Source of the DNA: Cetobacterium sp. ZOR0034
GTDB lineage: Bacteria > Fusobacteriota > Fusobacteriia > Fusobacteriales > Fusobacteriaceae
Direction: 5' to 3'
DNA: 64,000 bases
NCBI RefSeq assembly: GCF_000799075.1
Contig: NZ_JTLI01000008.1
Span: 1-64,000 of the forward strand
The position numbers were made by a program, and so were the translations under genes. Below are positions 27,384-36,603 of the stretch, in pieces. Every line of letters begins with the position of its first letter. Within the stretch, counting starts at the first letter, position 1. The notes under the pieces are model-generated. The model was not told the origin of the DNA. It saw only the letters and a program-made list of their open reading frames with translations, and made no database searches.

Positions 27384-28502
27384 TTATATCACCTCTACTA
27401 AGAAACTATCATCAGCATGCCAAGAAATATAAGCATCTTCATCCCAGTGTATTGTATCATTATCATCTTCATCAAAGTAAACAGCATGCTGTTTAAAAGC
27501 TTTAAATAATAGATTTTTATCTCCGTTTACCCAAACAAAGTATTTACTTTGGAATCCAGAGTAAATAAGTTCATCAACATAAACTTTTAAAGTATTGTGT
27601 TTTTCTGATAACCCTGTAGGTATTTGTTTAGAAACCCTAATTTTTTCAGGTCTGATAGAAACTCTAATTTTATCTCCAACTTTAACTATTTTATCAAGTT
27701 CAAAAATAAGTTCTCCTAAATGTTCCGTTTGAATCTTACCATAAGTTTCATCAAAAATTTCTGTAACAATGCCATCAAAGAAGTTATTTTCACCGATAAA
27801 ATCAGCTACAAAAGTATCAGCAGGAGCTTCATAAACCTCAGCAGGAGTTCCTACTTGTAATACTTCTCCTTTATTCATAACAGCTATTCTATCAGAGATA
27901 GATAACGCTTCTTGCTGATCATGAGTAATAAAGATAAATGTAATTCCTACTTCATCATGAATATTATCTAGTTCAATCAAAAGATTTTGTCTAAGTTTTG
28001 CATCTAATGCTGATAAAGGTTCATCTAATAATAAAACTCCAGGTTTATTTATAAGAGCTCTTGCTATAGAAACTCTTTGTTGTTGACCTCCAGAAAGTTG
28101 ATTTGGTTTTTTGTAGATATGTTCCTTCAAATCTACAAGTTCAATAAATTTTTTAACCTCTTCATCGATTGTTTTTTCATCAATTTTTTTCAGTCTTAAT
28201 GGGAAAGCAACATTTTCATAAACTGTTAAATGAGGAAATAGAGCATATTTTTGAAAGATTGTATTAACGTTCCTCTTATTTGGGGCTAAATCAACTATAT
28301 TCTCATCTCCTAGATAGATTGCACCACTATCTGGAGTTATAAATCCTGCAATCATTCTTAAAAGAGTAGTTTTACCACATCCAGATGGACCCAAAATAGA
28401 AAAAAACTCTCCATCTTTAATCTCTAAGTTAATATTTTTCAAAACATCAACTCCGTCGAAACTTTTTTTGATATCGACAATTTTAATATCTGTTTTTTTC
28501 AA
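27384..28502 (-). CDS. potA: Spermidine/putrescine ABC transporter ATPase PotA
   Basis: A 372-residue ABC ATPase. Walker A GPSGCGKTT at about 39-47, Q-loop FQKYALFPH, signature LSGGQQQRVSIARAL near 136, Walker B LLLDEPLSALD and H-loop FITHDQQEA. A C-terminal TOBE domain (about 240-372) follows. Start is TTG 28502 behind TTAGGAGG. First gene of the potABC operon. Confidence 0.92.
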   Translation of the reverse strand: MKKTDIKIVDIKKSFDGVDVLKNINLEIKDGEFFSILGPSGCGKTTLLRMIAGFITPDSGAIYLGDENIVDLAPNKRNVNTIFQKYALFPHLTVYENVAFPLRLKKIDEKTIDEEVKKFIELVDLKEHIYKKPNQLSGGQQQRVSIARALINKPGVLLLDEPLSALDAKLRQNLLIELDNIHDEVGITFIFITHDQQEALSISDRIAVMNKGEVLQVGTPAEVYEAPADTFVADFIGENNFFDGIVTEIFDETYGKIQTEHLGELIFELDKIVKVGDKIRVSIRPEKIRVSKQIPTGLSEKHNTLKVYVDELIYSGFQSKYFVWVNGDKNLLFKAFKQHAVYFDEDDNDTIHWDEDAYISWHADDSFLVEVI

Positions 28503-28589
28503 TTTTACCTCCTAATATATAATAAATTTGTTTACAATAATAATATTTTACCACATTTAACGAATAAAATAAACCAGTTTATTTGTTAT

Positions 28590-28624
28590 AAATAAAAAAG
28601 AATCCTAGTAGGACTAGGATTCTC
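28590..28624 (-). terminator. Terminator of hpf
   Basis: AGAATCCTAG/CTAGGATTCT stem; on the minus strand it is followed by TTTTTTATTT, 9 bases after the hpf stop. Confidence 0.87.
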
Positions 28625-28632
28625 ATAAATAT

Positions 28633-29193
28633 TTAAAAGTGAGCTGGTTCTACGTGACCGTAATCTCCATTTCTTTTTTTATAAACAATATTCATATCAC
28701 CTGATTCTGAATTAGTGAATACATAAAAATCTTTATTTAAAGCTTCTAATTGTAATATTGCTTCTTCAACATCCATAGGTCTAGGATTAACTGTAACACT
28801 TTCTATTTTCTTTATAGATTGAACAGTTATTGAGTTGTCTCCAGGTTCGAAGGTAATTTTCTTACCAATATTCAGATTAGGAGAAACATGGTTATTATCT
28901 CTTAATTTTTCTTTATGTTTCTTGATTTGTTTAGCTAAAATTTCAGTTACACGATCTATCGCATTATAAAGATCATCATCTGTATAAACACCCTTAATAA
29001 CATTTCCATTTACATGGACTCTCGCATCAACTCTTTGTAGAGGACCTGATTTAGATTTTGTAGCTGATAATGTAACGTTAACTGTTAAAATGTTATCAAA
29101 GAATTTTTTTAATTTAAAAAAGTTCTTTTCACAATGATTTTTGATGGCATCAGTAATAACAAGATCTCCGTTAGTATTATAGTTTATTCTCAT
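28633..29193 (-). CDS. hpf: Long ribosome hibernation promoting factor
   Basis: A 186-residue protein of the long HPF class. The N-terminal YfiA-like domain (1-100) contains DDDLYNAIDRVTEILAKQI; the C-terminal dimerisation domain (about 125-186) contains PRPMDVEEAILQLEAL and DFYVFTN. The long form dimerises 70S ribosomes into 100S particles in stationary phase. ATG 29193 is preferred because AAGGGGTGG lies upstream. Monocistronic with its own terminator. Confidence 0.93.
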   Translation of the reverse strand: MRINYNTNGDLVITDAIKNHCEKNFFKLKKFFDNILTVNVTLSATKSKSGPLQRVDARVHVNGNVIKGVYTDDDLYNAIDRVTEILAKQIKKHKEKLRDNNHVSPNLNIGKKITFEPGDNSITVQSIKKIESVTVNPRPMDVEEAILQLEALNKDFYVFTNSESGDMNIVYKKRNGDYGHVEPAHF

Positions 29194-29245
29194 ACAAACC
29201 ACCCCTTATGGATATTTATGTAGCTTTCTTAGTTTATCTATACAG

Positions 29246-29926
29246 CTATTCTGAAAGAATTCCTTTTTTTAAGAATAATTTTTTATTAGATATTTCAGCA
29301 AGCTCTCTCGAATGTGTTACTGTTATAATTGTTTGACGTTTTTTGTCATTAATTTGTTTGAAAATATTAAAAATTTTTTCACTTGTTTCATTATCTAAGT
29401 TTCCAGTAGGCTCATCAAGTAGAAGAATTTTAGGATTATTAATAAGAGCTCTAGCTATAGCAACTCTTTGTTTTTCTCCACCAGATAGCTCTGTAGGTTT
29501 ATGACTAGCTCTATGTTCAACGCCAACCTCTTTTAATAGTTGAAGAGCTCTTTTTTCAATTTCCTCTTTTTTGGAAAAATCTTGAGTTAGTGCAGGAATC
29601 ATAACATTTTCAAGAGCTGTAAATTCAGGTAAAAGATAATGAAATTGAAAAACAAATCCAATAGTTTTATTTCTAATAGAATCAATAGTGGAGCTATTTA
29701 TTGAGATTTTTTCATTATTAATATATATATCACCAGAGGTTGGTGAATCTAAAAGTCCAATCAGATTTAAAAGTGTTGTTTTTCCAGAACCAGATTGACC
29801 AAGAATAGATATAAAATCCCCTTCTTCAATTTTAAGATTTAGGTCTTTTATAATTTCTAAAGTTTCGTTTTTAGTAGAATAATTTTTACAAATATTTTTA
29901 AGTTCTAGAACGATATTTTTAGTCAT
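29246..29926 (-). CDS. LolD-like ABC transporter ATPase
   Basis: A 226-residue ATPase of the MacB/LolD group. Walker A GQSGSGKTT near 40, Q-loop VFQFHYLLPEFTALEN, signature LSGGEKQRVAIARAL near 140 and Walker B LLLDEPTGNLD. FQFHYLLPEFTALENV is characteristic of LolD, which powers release of lipoproteins for the outer membrane. It overlaps its permease partner by 8 bases. Confidence 0.85.
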   Translation of the reverse strand: MTKNIVLELKNICKNYSTKNETLEIIKDLNLKIEEGDFISILGQSGSGKTTLLNLIGLLDSPTSGDIYINNEKISINSSTIDSIRNKTIGFVFQFHYLLPEFTALENVMIPALTQDFSKKEEIEKRALQLLKEVGVEHRASHKPTELSGGEKQRVAIARALINNPKILLLDEPTGNLDNETSEKIFNIFKQINDKKRQTIITVTHSRELAEISNKKLFLKKGILSE

Positions 29927-31085
29927 GTCTTAAAGCCTCCACAATTTTTAATTTTCCGGCTCTATAAGCAGGAAATATACTTGATAAGAATATTAAAGTT
30001 GTATTAGTTCCTATAATTGTAAGTAGTTCTTTTAAAGATAATTCAATAGGAACTTTAGTTAGATAGTATATCGACGATATTCCTGGCAAAGAATATGTTT
30101 TTATATACCAAAGTAAAAATAGGGAAACAATGACACCAATGATGATTCCTGTTGCTCCAAGAATAATACCTTGGATTAAAAATATTTTAATAACAGAGCT
30201 ATGAGATATTCCCATAGATCTCATAATCCCAATATATCTTATTTTTTCTCTAACCATAGTATTTAAAATAACCCAAACAACGAATCCAGCTATAATAACA
30301 ATTAAAGAAAAGCCTATTATCATAACAGTTTTTTCAAGTGAAAGGGCTCTTAATAAGTTTTGGTTAAGGCTACCCCAAGTTCTGTTAAAAAGACCAGTAT
30401 CGCTATAAATTTTATTTGAAACTTTCTCAGCATCATATGGATTATTTAAAATTAAGTCAATAGAGCTTACAGTCTCATCTCTTTCAGTCATATATTGAGC
30501 AGTTCGAAGTGGTAAAAGAATCATAGAAAGATCATAATCATAGTAACCACTTTGAAAAGTTGCCATTATTTCAAGTTCTAACTCCTTATTATTAGCTGAA
30601 ATAATAGTTATAGAATCACCGATTGATCCAGCAATTCTATTTAAAAGCTCGTCACCAATAATAACACCCTTCATATTTGAAAGATCAATATCTCCTCTTT
30701 TGATTTTACTTTCTAAATTAAGTGCAGGAATAGCTTTTCCTAAATCTAAACCATCCAATTTAACTCCAGATACATATGTACCTAAAATTCCGTTATACTT
30801 AACAATACCTTGAGTTGCAACTTTAGGAATCACTCCTTTGACTTCAGAATATGTTTTAAAAGTATCTTCTAGAGTATCATAGTTTTTGATATTTTCATTC
30901 CCAATAATAGTAACATGACTAGATAAAGAGAGTATGCTATCGATCATATTTTTATTTAATCCGTTAGATATACCTATAGAGACGGTTAAAACCATAATAC
31001 CTATAGCAATCCCAATAATACCAATAAAACTTTGTTTTTTATGTTCTAAGATATGTTTTTTTGCTATAAAAAATTCAAATAACAT
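29919..31085 (-). CDS. LolC/LolE-like lipoprotein-release permease
   Basis: A 388-residue FtsX/MacB-type permease: one N-terminal helix (about 20-40), a periplasmic domain of some 200 residues, then three C-terminal helices (about 260-285, 305-335, 355-375). FFIAKKHILEHKKQ at the start and AYRAGKLKIVEALRHD at the end fit the LolC/E family. ATG 31085 is chosen because GAGGTG precedes it. A single permease gene suggests a homodimer (LolF-like). Confidence 0.82.
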   Translation of the reverse strand: MLFEFFIAKKHILEHKKQSFIGIIGIAIGIMVLTVSIGISNGLNKNMIDSILSLSSHVTIIGNENIKNYDTLEDTFKTYSEVKGVIPKVATQGIVKYNGILGTYVSGVKLDGLDLGKAIPALNLESKIKRGDIDLSNMKGVIIGDELLNRIAGSIGDSITIISANNKELELEIMATFQSGYYDYDLSMILLPLRTAQYMTERDETVSSIDLILNNPYDAEKVSNKIYSDTGLFNRTWGSLNQNLLRALSLEKTVMIIGFSLIVIIAGFVVWVILNTMVREKIRYIGIMRSMGISHSSVIKIFLIQGIILGATGIIIGVIVSLFLLWYIKTYSLPGISSIYYLTKVPIELSLKELLTIIGTNTTLIFLSSIFPAYRAGKLKIVEALRHD

Positions 31086-31101
31086 GTAGTTCACCTCATA
31101 A

Positions 31102-33021
31102 TTAGTTTGTAAAGAGAGTTTTTATAAGAATCTCTTTCAATTCATCAGTAGTAATATTTATATTTAAGGAGTTACGTAAATTTATAAGTTGATTTTCACC
31201 TAGATATTTTTCATCAATAATATTATCAACATGCAACATATCAATCTCTTGTGGGGAAAGTTGATTGATTGTTTTTAAGAATAGGTTTCCATAATTTTTA
31301 AATTTTTGATTACCAATACCACGAACTTTAAGCATCTCCCAACGATTTCTAGGCTTTTTTTCAGCCAGTTCCATAAGAGTCAAATCTGAGAAAATGATAT
31401 ATGGTGGAACGCCTTCTTTTTCAGAAATCTCTTTTCTTAATGAGTTTAAAGTCTCGAAAAGTGGATCTTCAAAATAATCGAATGTAACAGATTCGTTAGA
31501 TTTTCTAAAAACAGCCTTAATATTTTTCAAAACTTCAAAAGATTTAGTTGTTAATTTTAAAGTAGGGAAGCTTCCAGCACTTTGTTCTAGGTAATTTTCT
31601 GATATTAAATAGTAAATAAATTCCTCTAAATTGATTCGATTATATGACGACATAATACCGAATGTAGAAAGTTTAAAATACTCTTTTCTCTCAATTTTAC
31701 TATCAACTTTACCCATTAAAATATTTGTTAATGTAGATATGCCAATACTTTCTTTTGTACGTCCGATACATGAAAAAATTTTCTGTGCATCTAAAGTGAA
31801 AGATTGAATATCCTTAAAATTTTTACAATTGCCACAATTACCACAATAATTTTTTATTCTTTTGTCACCAAAGTATTTTAAGATATATTCACGATAGCAA
31901 CTTTCTAGATAGGCGTAATCAATCATAGCATCCAGTTTTTTTCGTTTTGTTCTTTTTAATTCTTTAGAACTTTCTTCATTTTGTTCAATTAAAAATTCCT
32001 GAGTCGAAACATCCTCTTCAAAGAATAGCAAAATAGCTTCCGATGGAGCACCATCTCTTCCCGCTCTTCCAGCTTCTTGATAATAACTCTCCAAATCTTT
32101 TGGAATATTTCGATGAATAACATATCTTACATTGGATTTATCTATCCCCATACCAAAAGCATTTGTGGCAATCATAATTTTGATATCATCTTTTAAAAAC
32201 TTATCTTGAAAATTAGTTCTTTCTTTTTCATCTAATCCAGCATGATATTTTCCAACATTAAATCCTTTAAGGAGTAAATAACTGTATAAATTATCAACTT
32301 CTTTTCTTGTTGCCGCATATATTATACCAGATTTTTTAGAGTTTCTTTTAATGTATTCAGATATAAATGCTTCTGGAACAACACCTTTTTCAACTTTAAA
32401 AGTTAGATTGTCTCTATCAAATCCATCAACATAGATTTTTGGAGCTTGTAACGCTAGTCTTTCAATAATATCTTTTCTAACTTTACTTGTAGCGGTTGCT
32501 GTTAAAGCTAATATTTGTGGACGTTGATTAATTTTATCTAAAAATTTAGGAATTTCCAGGTAACTTTTTCTAAAGTCGTGTCCCCATTGAGATATACAAT
32601 GAGCTTCATCAACTGCAATCATTGAAATTGGAAAATCTTTAATAAAATTTATAAACTTATCACTCATTAGTCTTTCTGGTGCAATATACAATAGCTTAAT
32701 ACTTTTATTTCTAATACCTAAAATAAGCTTTACATACTCTTCTTTTGTTAGTGTTGAGTTTAAAAAACCAGCTCTAACACCTAGATATTTTAAAGAATCA
32801 ACTTGATCTTTCATCAGAGAAATAAGTGGTGAGATTACAATAGTCAGATGAGGATAAAGTAGTGCAGGTATTTGATAACATATTGATTTACCTCCTCCTG
32901 TAGACATAACACCTAAAGAATCTCTTTTTGAAAGAGCATTGTTGATTATTATCTCTTGTCCTTTTCTAAAATTATCATATCCATAAATAGTTTTTAATAG
33001 TTCTTTTGCTTTTGTTTTCAT
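31102..33021 (-). CDS. recQ: ATP-dependent DNA helicase RecQ
   Basis: A 639-residue 3'-to-5' helicase. Walker A MSTGGGKSICYQIP near 40, DEAH box VDEAHCISQWGHDFR near 137, and QEAGRAGRDG near 317 define the RecQ core. The zinc-binding cysteines lie at about 371-400 (NYCGNCGNC), then the winged-helix region and an HRDC domain with VRGIGNQKFKNYG near 570. It functions in recombination and fork repair. Confidence 0.93.
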   Translation of the reverse strand: MKTKAKELLKTIYGYDNFRKGQEIIINNALSKRDSLGVMSTGGGKSICYQIPALLYPHLTIVISPLISLMKDQVDSLKYLGVRAGFLNSTLTKEEYVKLILGIRNKSIKLLYIAPERLMSDKFINFIKDFPISMIAVDEAHCISQWGHDFRKSYLEIPKFLDKINQRPQILALTATATSKVRKDIIERLALQAPKIYVDGFDRDNLTFKVEKGVVPEAFISEYIKRNSKKSGIIYAATRKEVDNLYSYLLLKGFNVGKYHAGLDEKERTNFQDKFLKDDIKIMIATNAFGMGIDKSNVRYVIHRNIPKDLESYYQEAGRAGRDGAPSEAILLFFEEDVSTQEFLIEQNEESSKELKRTKRKKLDAMIDYAYLESCYREYILKYFGDKRIKNYCGNCGNCKNFKDIQSFTLDAQKIFSCIGRTKESIGISTLTNILMGKVDSKIERKEYFKLSTFGIMSSYNRINLEEFIYYLISENYLEQSAGSFPTLKLTTKSFEVLKNIKAVFRKSNESVTFDYFEDPLFETLNSLRKEISEKEGVPPYIIFSDLTLMELAEKKPRNRWEMLKVRGIGNQKFKNYGNLFLKTINQLSPQEIDMLHVDNIIDEKYLGENQLINLRNSLNINITTDELKEILIKTLFTN

Positions 33022-33155
33022 AACGTCCTTTCTATAAAAAAAGCCTTTTTTATAATAAATTTTATCATATTAAAGTTTTTTTTTATATAAATAATATTCA
33101 ATTTTATTAAAAATCATAGTAGAATATACTATAAGGATAAAAAATGGAGGAAGAG

Positions 33156-34196
33156 ATGGTTATAGTAAAATACGAAGATTTATTAAAAGAGAGAAACTAC
33201 ACTCTAATAGATGTAAGAACCCCAAAAGAATTTGAAGAGGAAGGGATTCCAGGAGCTATAAATATTCCTTTACTTTTAGATGAGGAAAGAGTTGAGGTTG
33301 GGACAGCATATAAACAAGTCTCTCCTGAAAAAGCAAAAGAGTTAGGAATAGAGGCTATTTCTAAAAGATTGCCAGAAATATTTAAAGAAGTACAAAAACA
33401 TGCAAAAGGAAGAGTTGTGTTTTATTGTGCCCGTGGAGGAATGAGAAGTGGATCGATGTCTGCTTTATTCGCAGCACTAGGGTACACAACTTGGAAATTA
33501 GAGGGTGGATACAGAGCATATAGACAATATATATTAAAAAATATTGGAGAATATAATAAAGGTGTAAAATATTTTGTGTTGCATGGAAAGACAGGAATTG
33601 GAAAAACAAAGATATTGAAAGCTTTAGAAGAAAGAGGGTACTCTGTTTTAGATTTAGAAAAAATGGCGGATCATAAAGGATCATTTTTTGGAGGAGTTTG
33701 TGAGGAGAGAGAGCAGAGCCAAAAAAGATTTGATTCATCAGTATTCGATTTTTTATATACAAAAAAGCCAGAATATGTTTTAGCTGAAAGTGAAAGTAAA
33801 AGAATAGGAAATGTATACGTGCAAGATGATATATTTGATTCTTTAGCAGAAGGAATTCATATAGCTTTAGATACTTCTATTGAACATAGATTACAAATAA
33901 TAGATGAGGACTATGCCGGGGCAACATTAGAGGAGTTGCAAGAGTGTTTAGATAAAGTTGGGAGATATATACCAAAAGCTAAGTATAAAGAGTACTCAGA
34001 GATGTTATCCGAAAATAAAATAAAAGAATTGTCAGAGATTTTAATGGTTGAATATTATGATCCACTTTATCAAAAAAGTATAGAAAAATATAGTTATGAT
34101 GCAGAGATATTTTATGAAACTTTAGATGAAGGTGTGGAGAAAGTGGTGAGATATCTAAATGAAAAAGGTATTTTTGGAAAAGAGATCACTGAATAA
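33156..34196 (+). CDS. mnmH: tRNA 2-selenouridine synthase
   Basis: A 346-residue enzyme (SelU/YbbB) that converts 2-thiouridine to 2-selenouridine at the wobble base of certain tRNAs using selenophosphate. An N-terminal rhodanese domain (1-130) has the catalytic cysteine in FYCARGGMRSGS; a P-loop domain follows (GKTGIGKTK near 147). ATG 33156 is chosen because GGAGGAAGAG lies just before it; ATG 33144 is in frame but has no site. It lies next to a molybdenum-hydroxylase operon, suggesting a selenium-using host. Confidence 0.93.
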   Translation: MVIVKYEDLLKERNYTLIDVRTPKEFEEEGIPGAINIPLLLDEERVEVGTAYKQVSPEKAKELGIEAISKRLPEIFKEVQKHAKGRVVFYCARGGMRSGSMSALFAALGYTTWKLEGGYRAYRQYILKNIGEYNKGVKYFVLHGKTGIGKTKILKALEERGYSVLDLEKMADHKGSFFGGVCEEREQSQKRFDSSVFDFLYTKKPEYVLAESESKRIGNVYVQDDIFDSLAEGIHIALDTSIEHRLQIIDEDYAGATLEELQECLDKVGRYIPKAKYKEYSEMLSENKIKELSEILMVEYYDPLYQKSIEKYSYDAEIFYETLDEGVEKVVRYLNEKGIFGKEITE

Positions 34197-34734
34197 AATA
34201 GTTATTGTATTGTCATCATTCGCATTAGGAGTTTTAATATATCTATTATTTAGAAGTAGAAAATTGTTTTATTATCAATTTATTGAGATGATATATTTAG
34301 ACCCATATGTAAGAGCCATTAGAAAAATTGTGTGGGTTTATAGAAAACATATACCAAATTGGGTAATATATTCACTTCCAGATGGATTGTGGTTGTTTTC
34401 GATGGGAGTTTCAATACTACATAATAGATATTATTATAAGCAAGCACAGTATATATTTAATTTAATATTTATTTCTATAGTTGGAGTAGAGATTTTTCAA
34501 GGTATTTATGGAGGACATGGAACTTTTGTAGGAACTTTCGATTTAGCAGATGTAATATGTTATATAGTAGGATATATTTTAGCAACTGTAATAGGGTATG
34601 TTTATTGGAAAGAGAAATATAAGGGAAAAGATATTGAGAATAAAAATGAAGTATTAAAAAAAGAGCGAAGAAAAATCTTATTAATTGTAATTGTATTTAC
34701 AATTTTAGGATTTTTCCCGGCTCTAATTAATTGA
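34159..34734 (+). CDS. VanZ-like membrane protein
   Basis: A 191-residue protein with about five hydrophobic segments. The stretch EIFQGIYGGHGTFVGTFDLAD then ICYIVGYILA (split around residue 130) resembles the end of VanZ-type domains. Function unknown. It overlaps mnmH by 38 bases and converges with xpt, whose stop codon is adjacent. Identification is tentative. Confidence 0.55.
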   Translation: MKKVFLEKRSLNKIVIVLSSFALGVLIYLLFRSRKLFYYQFIEMIYLDPYVRAIRKIVWVYRKHIPNWVIYSLPDGLWLFSMGVSILHNRYYYKQAQYIFNLIFISIVGVEIFQGIYGGHGTFVGTFDLADVICYIVGYILATVIGYVYWKEKYKGKDIENKNEVLKKERRKILLIVIVFTILGFFPALIN

Positions 34735-35301
34735 TTATCTTAAAGTGATAATATTATTTTCTAATGATTCGATAACAGCAAGGGATTCTAAGTGGATTCC
34801 TTGCTCTTTTAATATTGTACCACCTGGTTGGAATCCTTTTTCAATAACTATTCCAACACCAGCAAGATTAGCTCCAGCTTGTTCAATGATGCTTTTTAAA
34901 CCAATAATAGCATTACCCATAGCTAAGAAATCATCAACAACAAGAATATTGTCTTCAGGAGACAAGAATTCTTTTGAAACTGTGATGTTATAATCAGTTT
35001 TTTTAGTGAAAGAGTGTACGTTTGCATTATAAGAATCACCCATAGTTGATGGTTTTTTCTTTTTAGCAAATACCATAGGAACTTTAAAAGCATAAGCTGC
35101 AGCTATACCAATAGCAATTCCAGAAGCTTCAATAGTAAGTATTTTATTGATATTTTTTCCTTCAAAACGTTTTTTAAACTCTTCACCTATCTCTATCATT
35201 AAAACGGGATCAATTTGGTGATTGATAAAGCTATCAACCTTTAAGATTGAGCTATCAGTCACAGACCCGTATTTTTCGATGTATTCCTCTAATAATTTCA
35301 T
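34735..35301 (-). CDS. xpt: Xanthine phosphoribosyltransferase
   Basis: A 188-residue phosphoribosyltransferase converting xanthine and PRPP to XMP. The PRPP-binding motif NILVVDDFLAMGNAI lies near residue 117, and ILTIEASGIAIG near 60 and VFAKKKKPSTM near 78 are typical of Xpt. It is the last gene of the riboswitch-led purine operon and overlaps the YqeC-MocA gene by four bases. Confidence 0.92.
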   Translation of the reverse strand: MKLLEEYIEKYGSVTDSSILKVDSFINHQIDPVLMIEIGEEFKKRFEGKNINKILTIEASGIAIGIAAAYAFKVPMVFAKKKKPSTMGDSYNANVHSFTKKTDYNITVSKEFLSPEDNILVVDDFLAMGNAIIGLKSIIEQAGANLAGVGIVIEKGFQPGGTILKEQGIHLESLAVIESLENNIITLR

Positions 35302-36575
35302 ATTTGTTCCTCCAGTGTTTCTAATATTTTTAAATCATTTTGTGTATCTATATCAAAAAACTCGAACGAGTTTTTAAAATTGCATTTTATAAATTCCTCT
35401 TTTTTTAAAATTTCTCGGCCGCCACTATCTCCTTTTAAAGATGTTAAATCTTTAAAGTAGATTTTCGGAAATAAAATAGGGGCACTTTTTTCTCCATTAA
35501 TAAATGGAACTATAATTTTATTATATTTTTGAAATTCAAAAATAATTTTTAGGAGAGATTCTCTTGTTAAGAAGGGCATATCTCCAGGAATAAATATAAA
35601 TCCTTGAAGTGTTGCTTCAGATGTTCCCAAAACAACAGAACGACTTTGGCCAAGTTCTGGATTTTTATTTTCAATAAATTTAAATCCAAATTTTTTAGAT
35701 AGATCGTAGTGGAAATTATTTTTTCCAACCAAAATTTTTTCTTTAAAATCTATTTTATTTATATTTGTTAAAGTCATTTCTAAAATTGTTTTACCATTTT
35801 TAAGTTTATAGCTTAGTTTGTCACCAAAAAATCTTTTTGAGAAACCAGAAGCTAAAACTATGGGAGTTACATTTTTAAATTTGAAAAAATTATTACTAAA
35901 AATAGAACCAAAGTAAATATTTTCAAAATTCTCGATTTTGCTAACAATATCTAAAAAACTTCCAAAAGAATCTAAAGATTCTATTTTATTAAAAAAAAGT
36001 ATTTTTTCTCCTAAAGAATTATTAAAAAATATATTTGAATTAATATAACCTATATAATCATTTTTTTCAATAGTTTTATTAAAATTAAAGTATTGTTTTT
36101 GAAAAAGTTCAAATCTATGGATAGTTGTTTCGTTTTTATCTTTATGTAGAGCTGTAATATCTATTATAGCAATGGTTTTAGTAGATTTTGGATATATATT
36201 AGGTTCATCATCTCTCCAACCTTTTAAAGCTTTATTAGCACTTCCATCAGCTTCTATCAAGATATAATCGAAATATTTTCTCAACACATTTAAATCTTCA
36301 AATTGAGCACTCATAATTTTATTATTTATAATTTCTGGACAAAAGATGTGTATAAAATTATCCTGAGGAGATAAAGTTGAAATCTCCTCAGGATATATGA
36401 AAATAAAACTATTATTTTCTGTAATTTCTGGTTTAAATATTTTTGTGGTTGTAGCGATTAAGACAGTTCCATTTTTTTTAAGTGTATTAGCTAGATGAAA
36501 CATGAGAGATGTTTTTCCACCAGCTCCAGTAATTGATACTATATCACCTTTTTTGATATTGAATAGTTCTGTCAT
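35298..36575 (-). CDS. YqeC-MocA fusion, molybdenum hydroxylase maturation factor
   Basis: A 425-residue two-domain protein. The first half (1-235) is YqeC-like, with P-loop TGAGGKTSLM near 17 and LIEADGSANKALKGW near 106. YqeC is linked to selenium-dependent molybdenum hydroxylases. The second half (236-425) is a MobA/MocA nucleotidyltransferase with VLASGFSKRFFGDKL and FIPGDMPFL, which adds a nucleotide to the molybdenum cofactor. The domains are usually separate proteins. Immediately downstream of the hydroxylase subunit it would serve. Confidence 0.82.
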   Translation of the reverse strand: MTELFNIKKGDIVSITGAGGKTSLMFHLANTLKKNGTVLIATTTKIFKPEITENNSFIFIYPEEISTLSPQDNFIHIFCPEIINNKIMSAQFEDLNVLRKYFDYILIEADGSANKALKGWRDDEPNIYPKSTKTIAIIDITALHKDKNETTIHRFELFQKQYFNFNKTIEKNDYIGYINSNIFFNNSLGEKILFFNKIESLDSFGSFLDIVSKIENFENIYFGSIFSNNFFKFKNVTPIVLASGFSKRFFGDKLSYKLKNGKTILEMTLTNINKIDFKEKILVGKNNFHYDLSKKFGFKFIENKNPELGQSRSVVLGTSEATLQGFIFIPGDMPFLTRESLLKIIFEFQKYNKIIVPFINGEKSAPILFPKIYFKDLTSLKGDSGGREILKKEEFIKCNFKNSFEFFDIDTQNDLKILETLEEQI

Positions 36576-36603
36576 AGAGCTCCTCCCATTTTAATTTTTG
36601 AAG

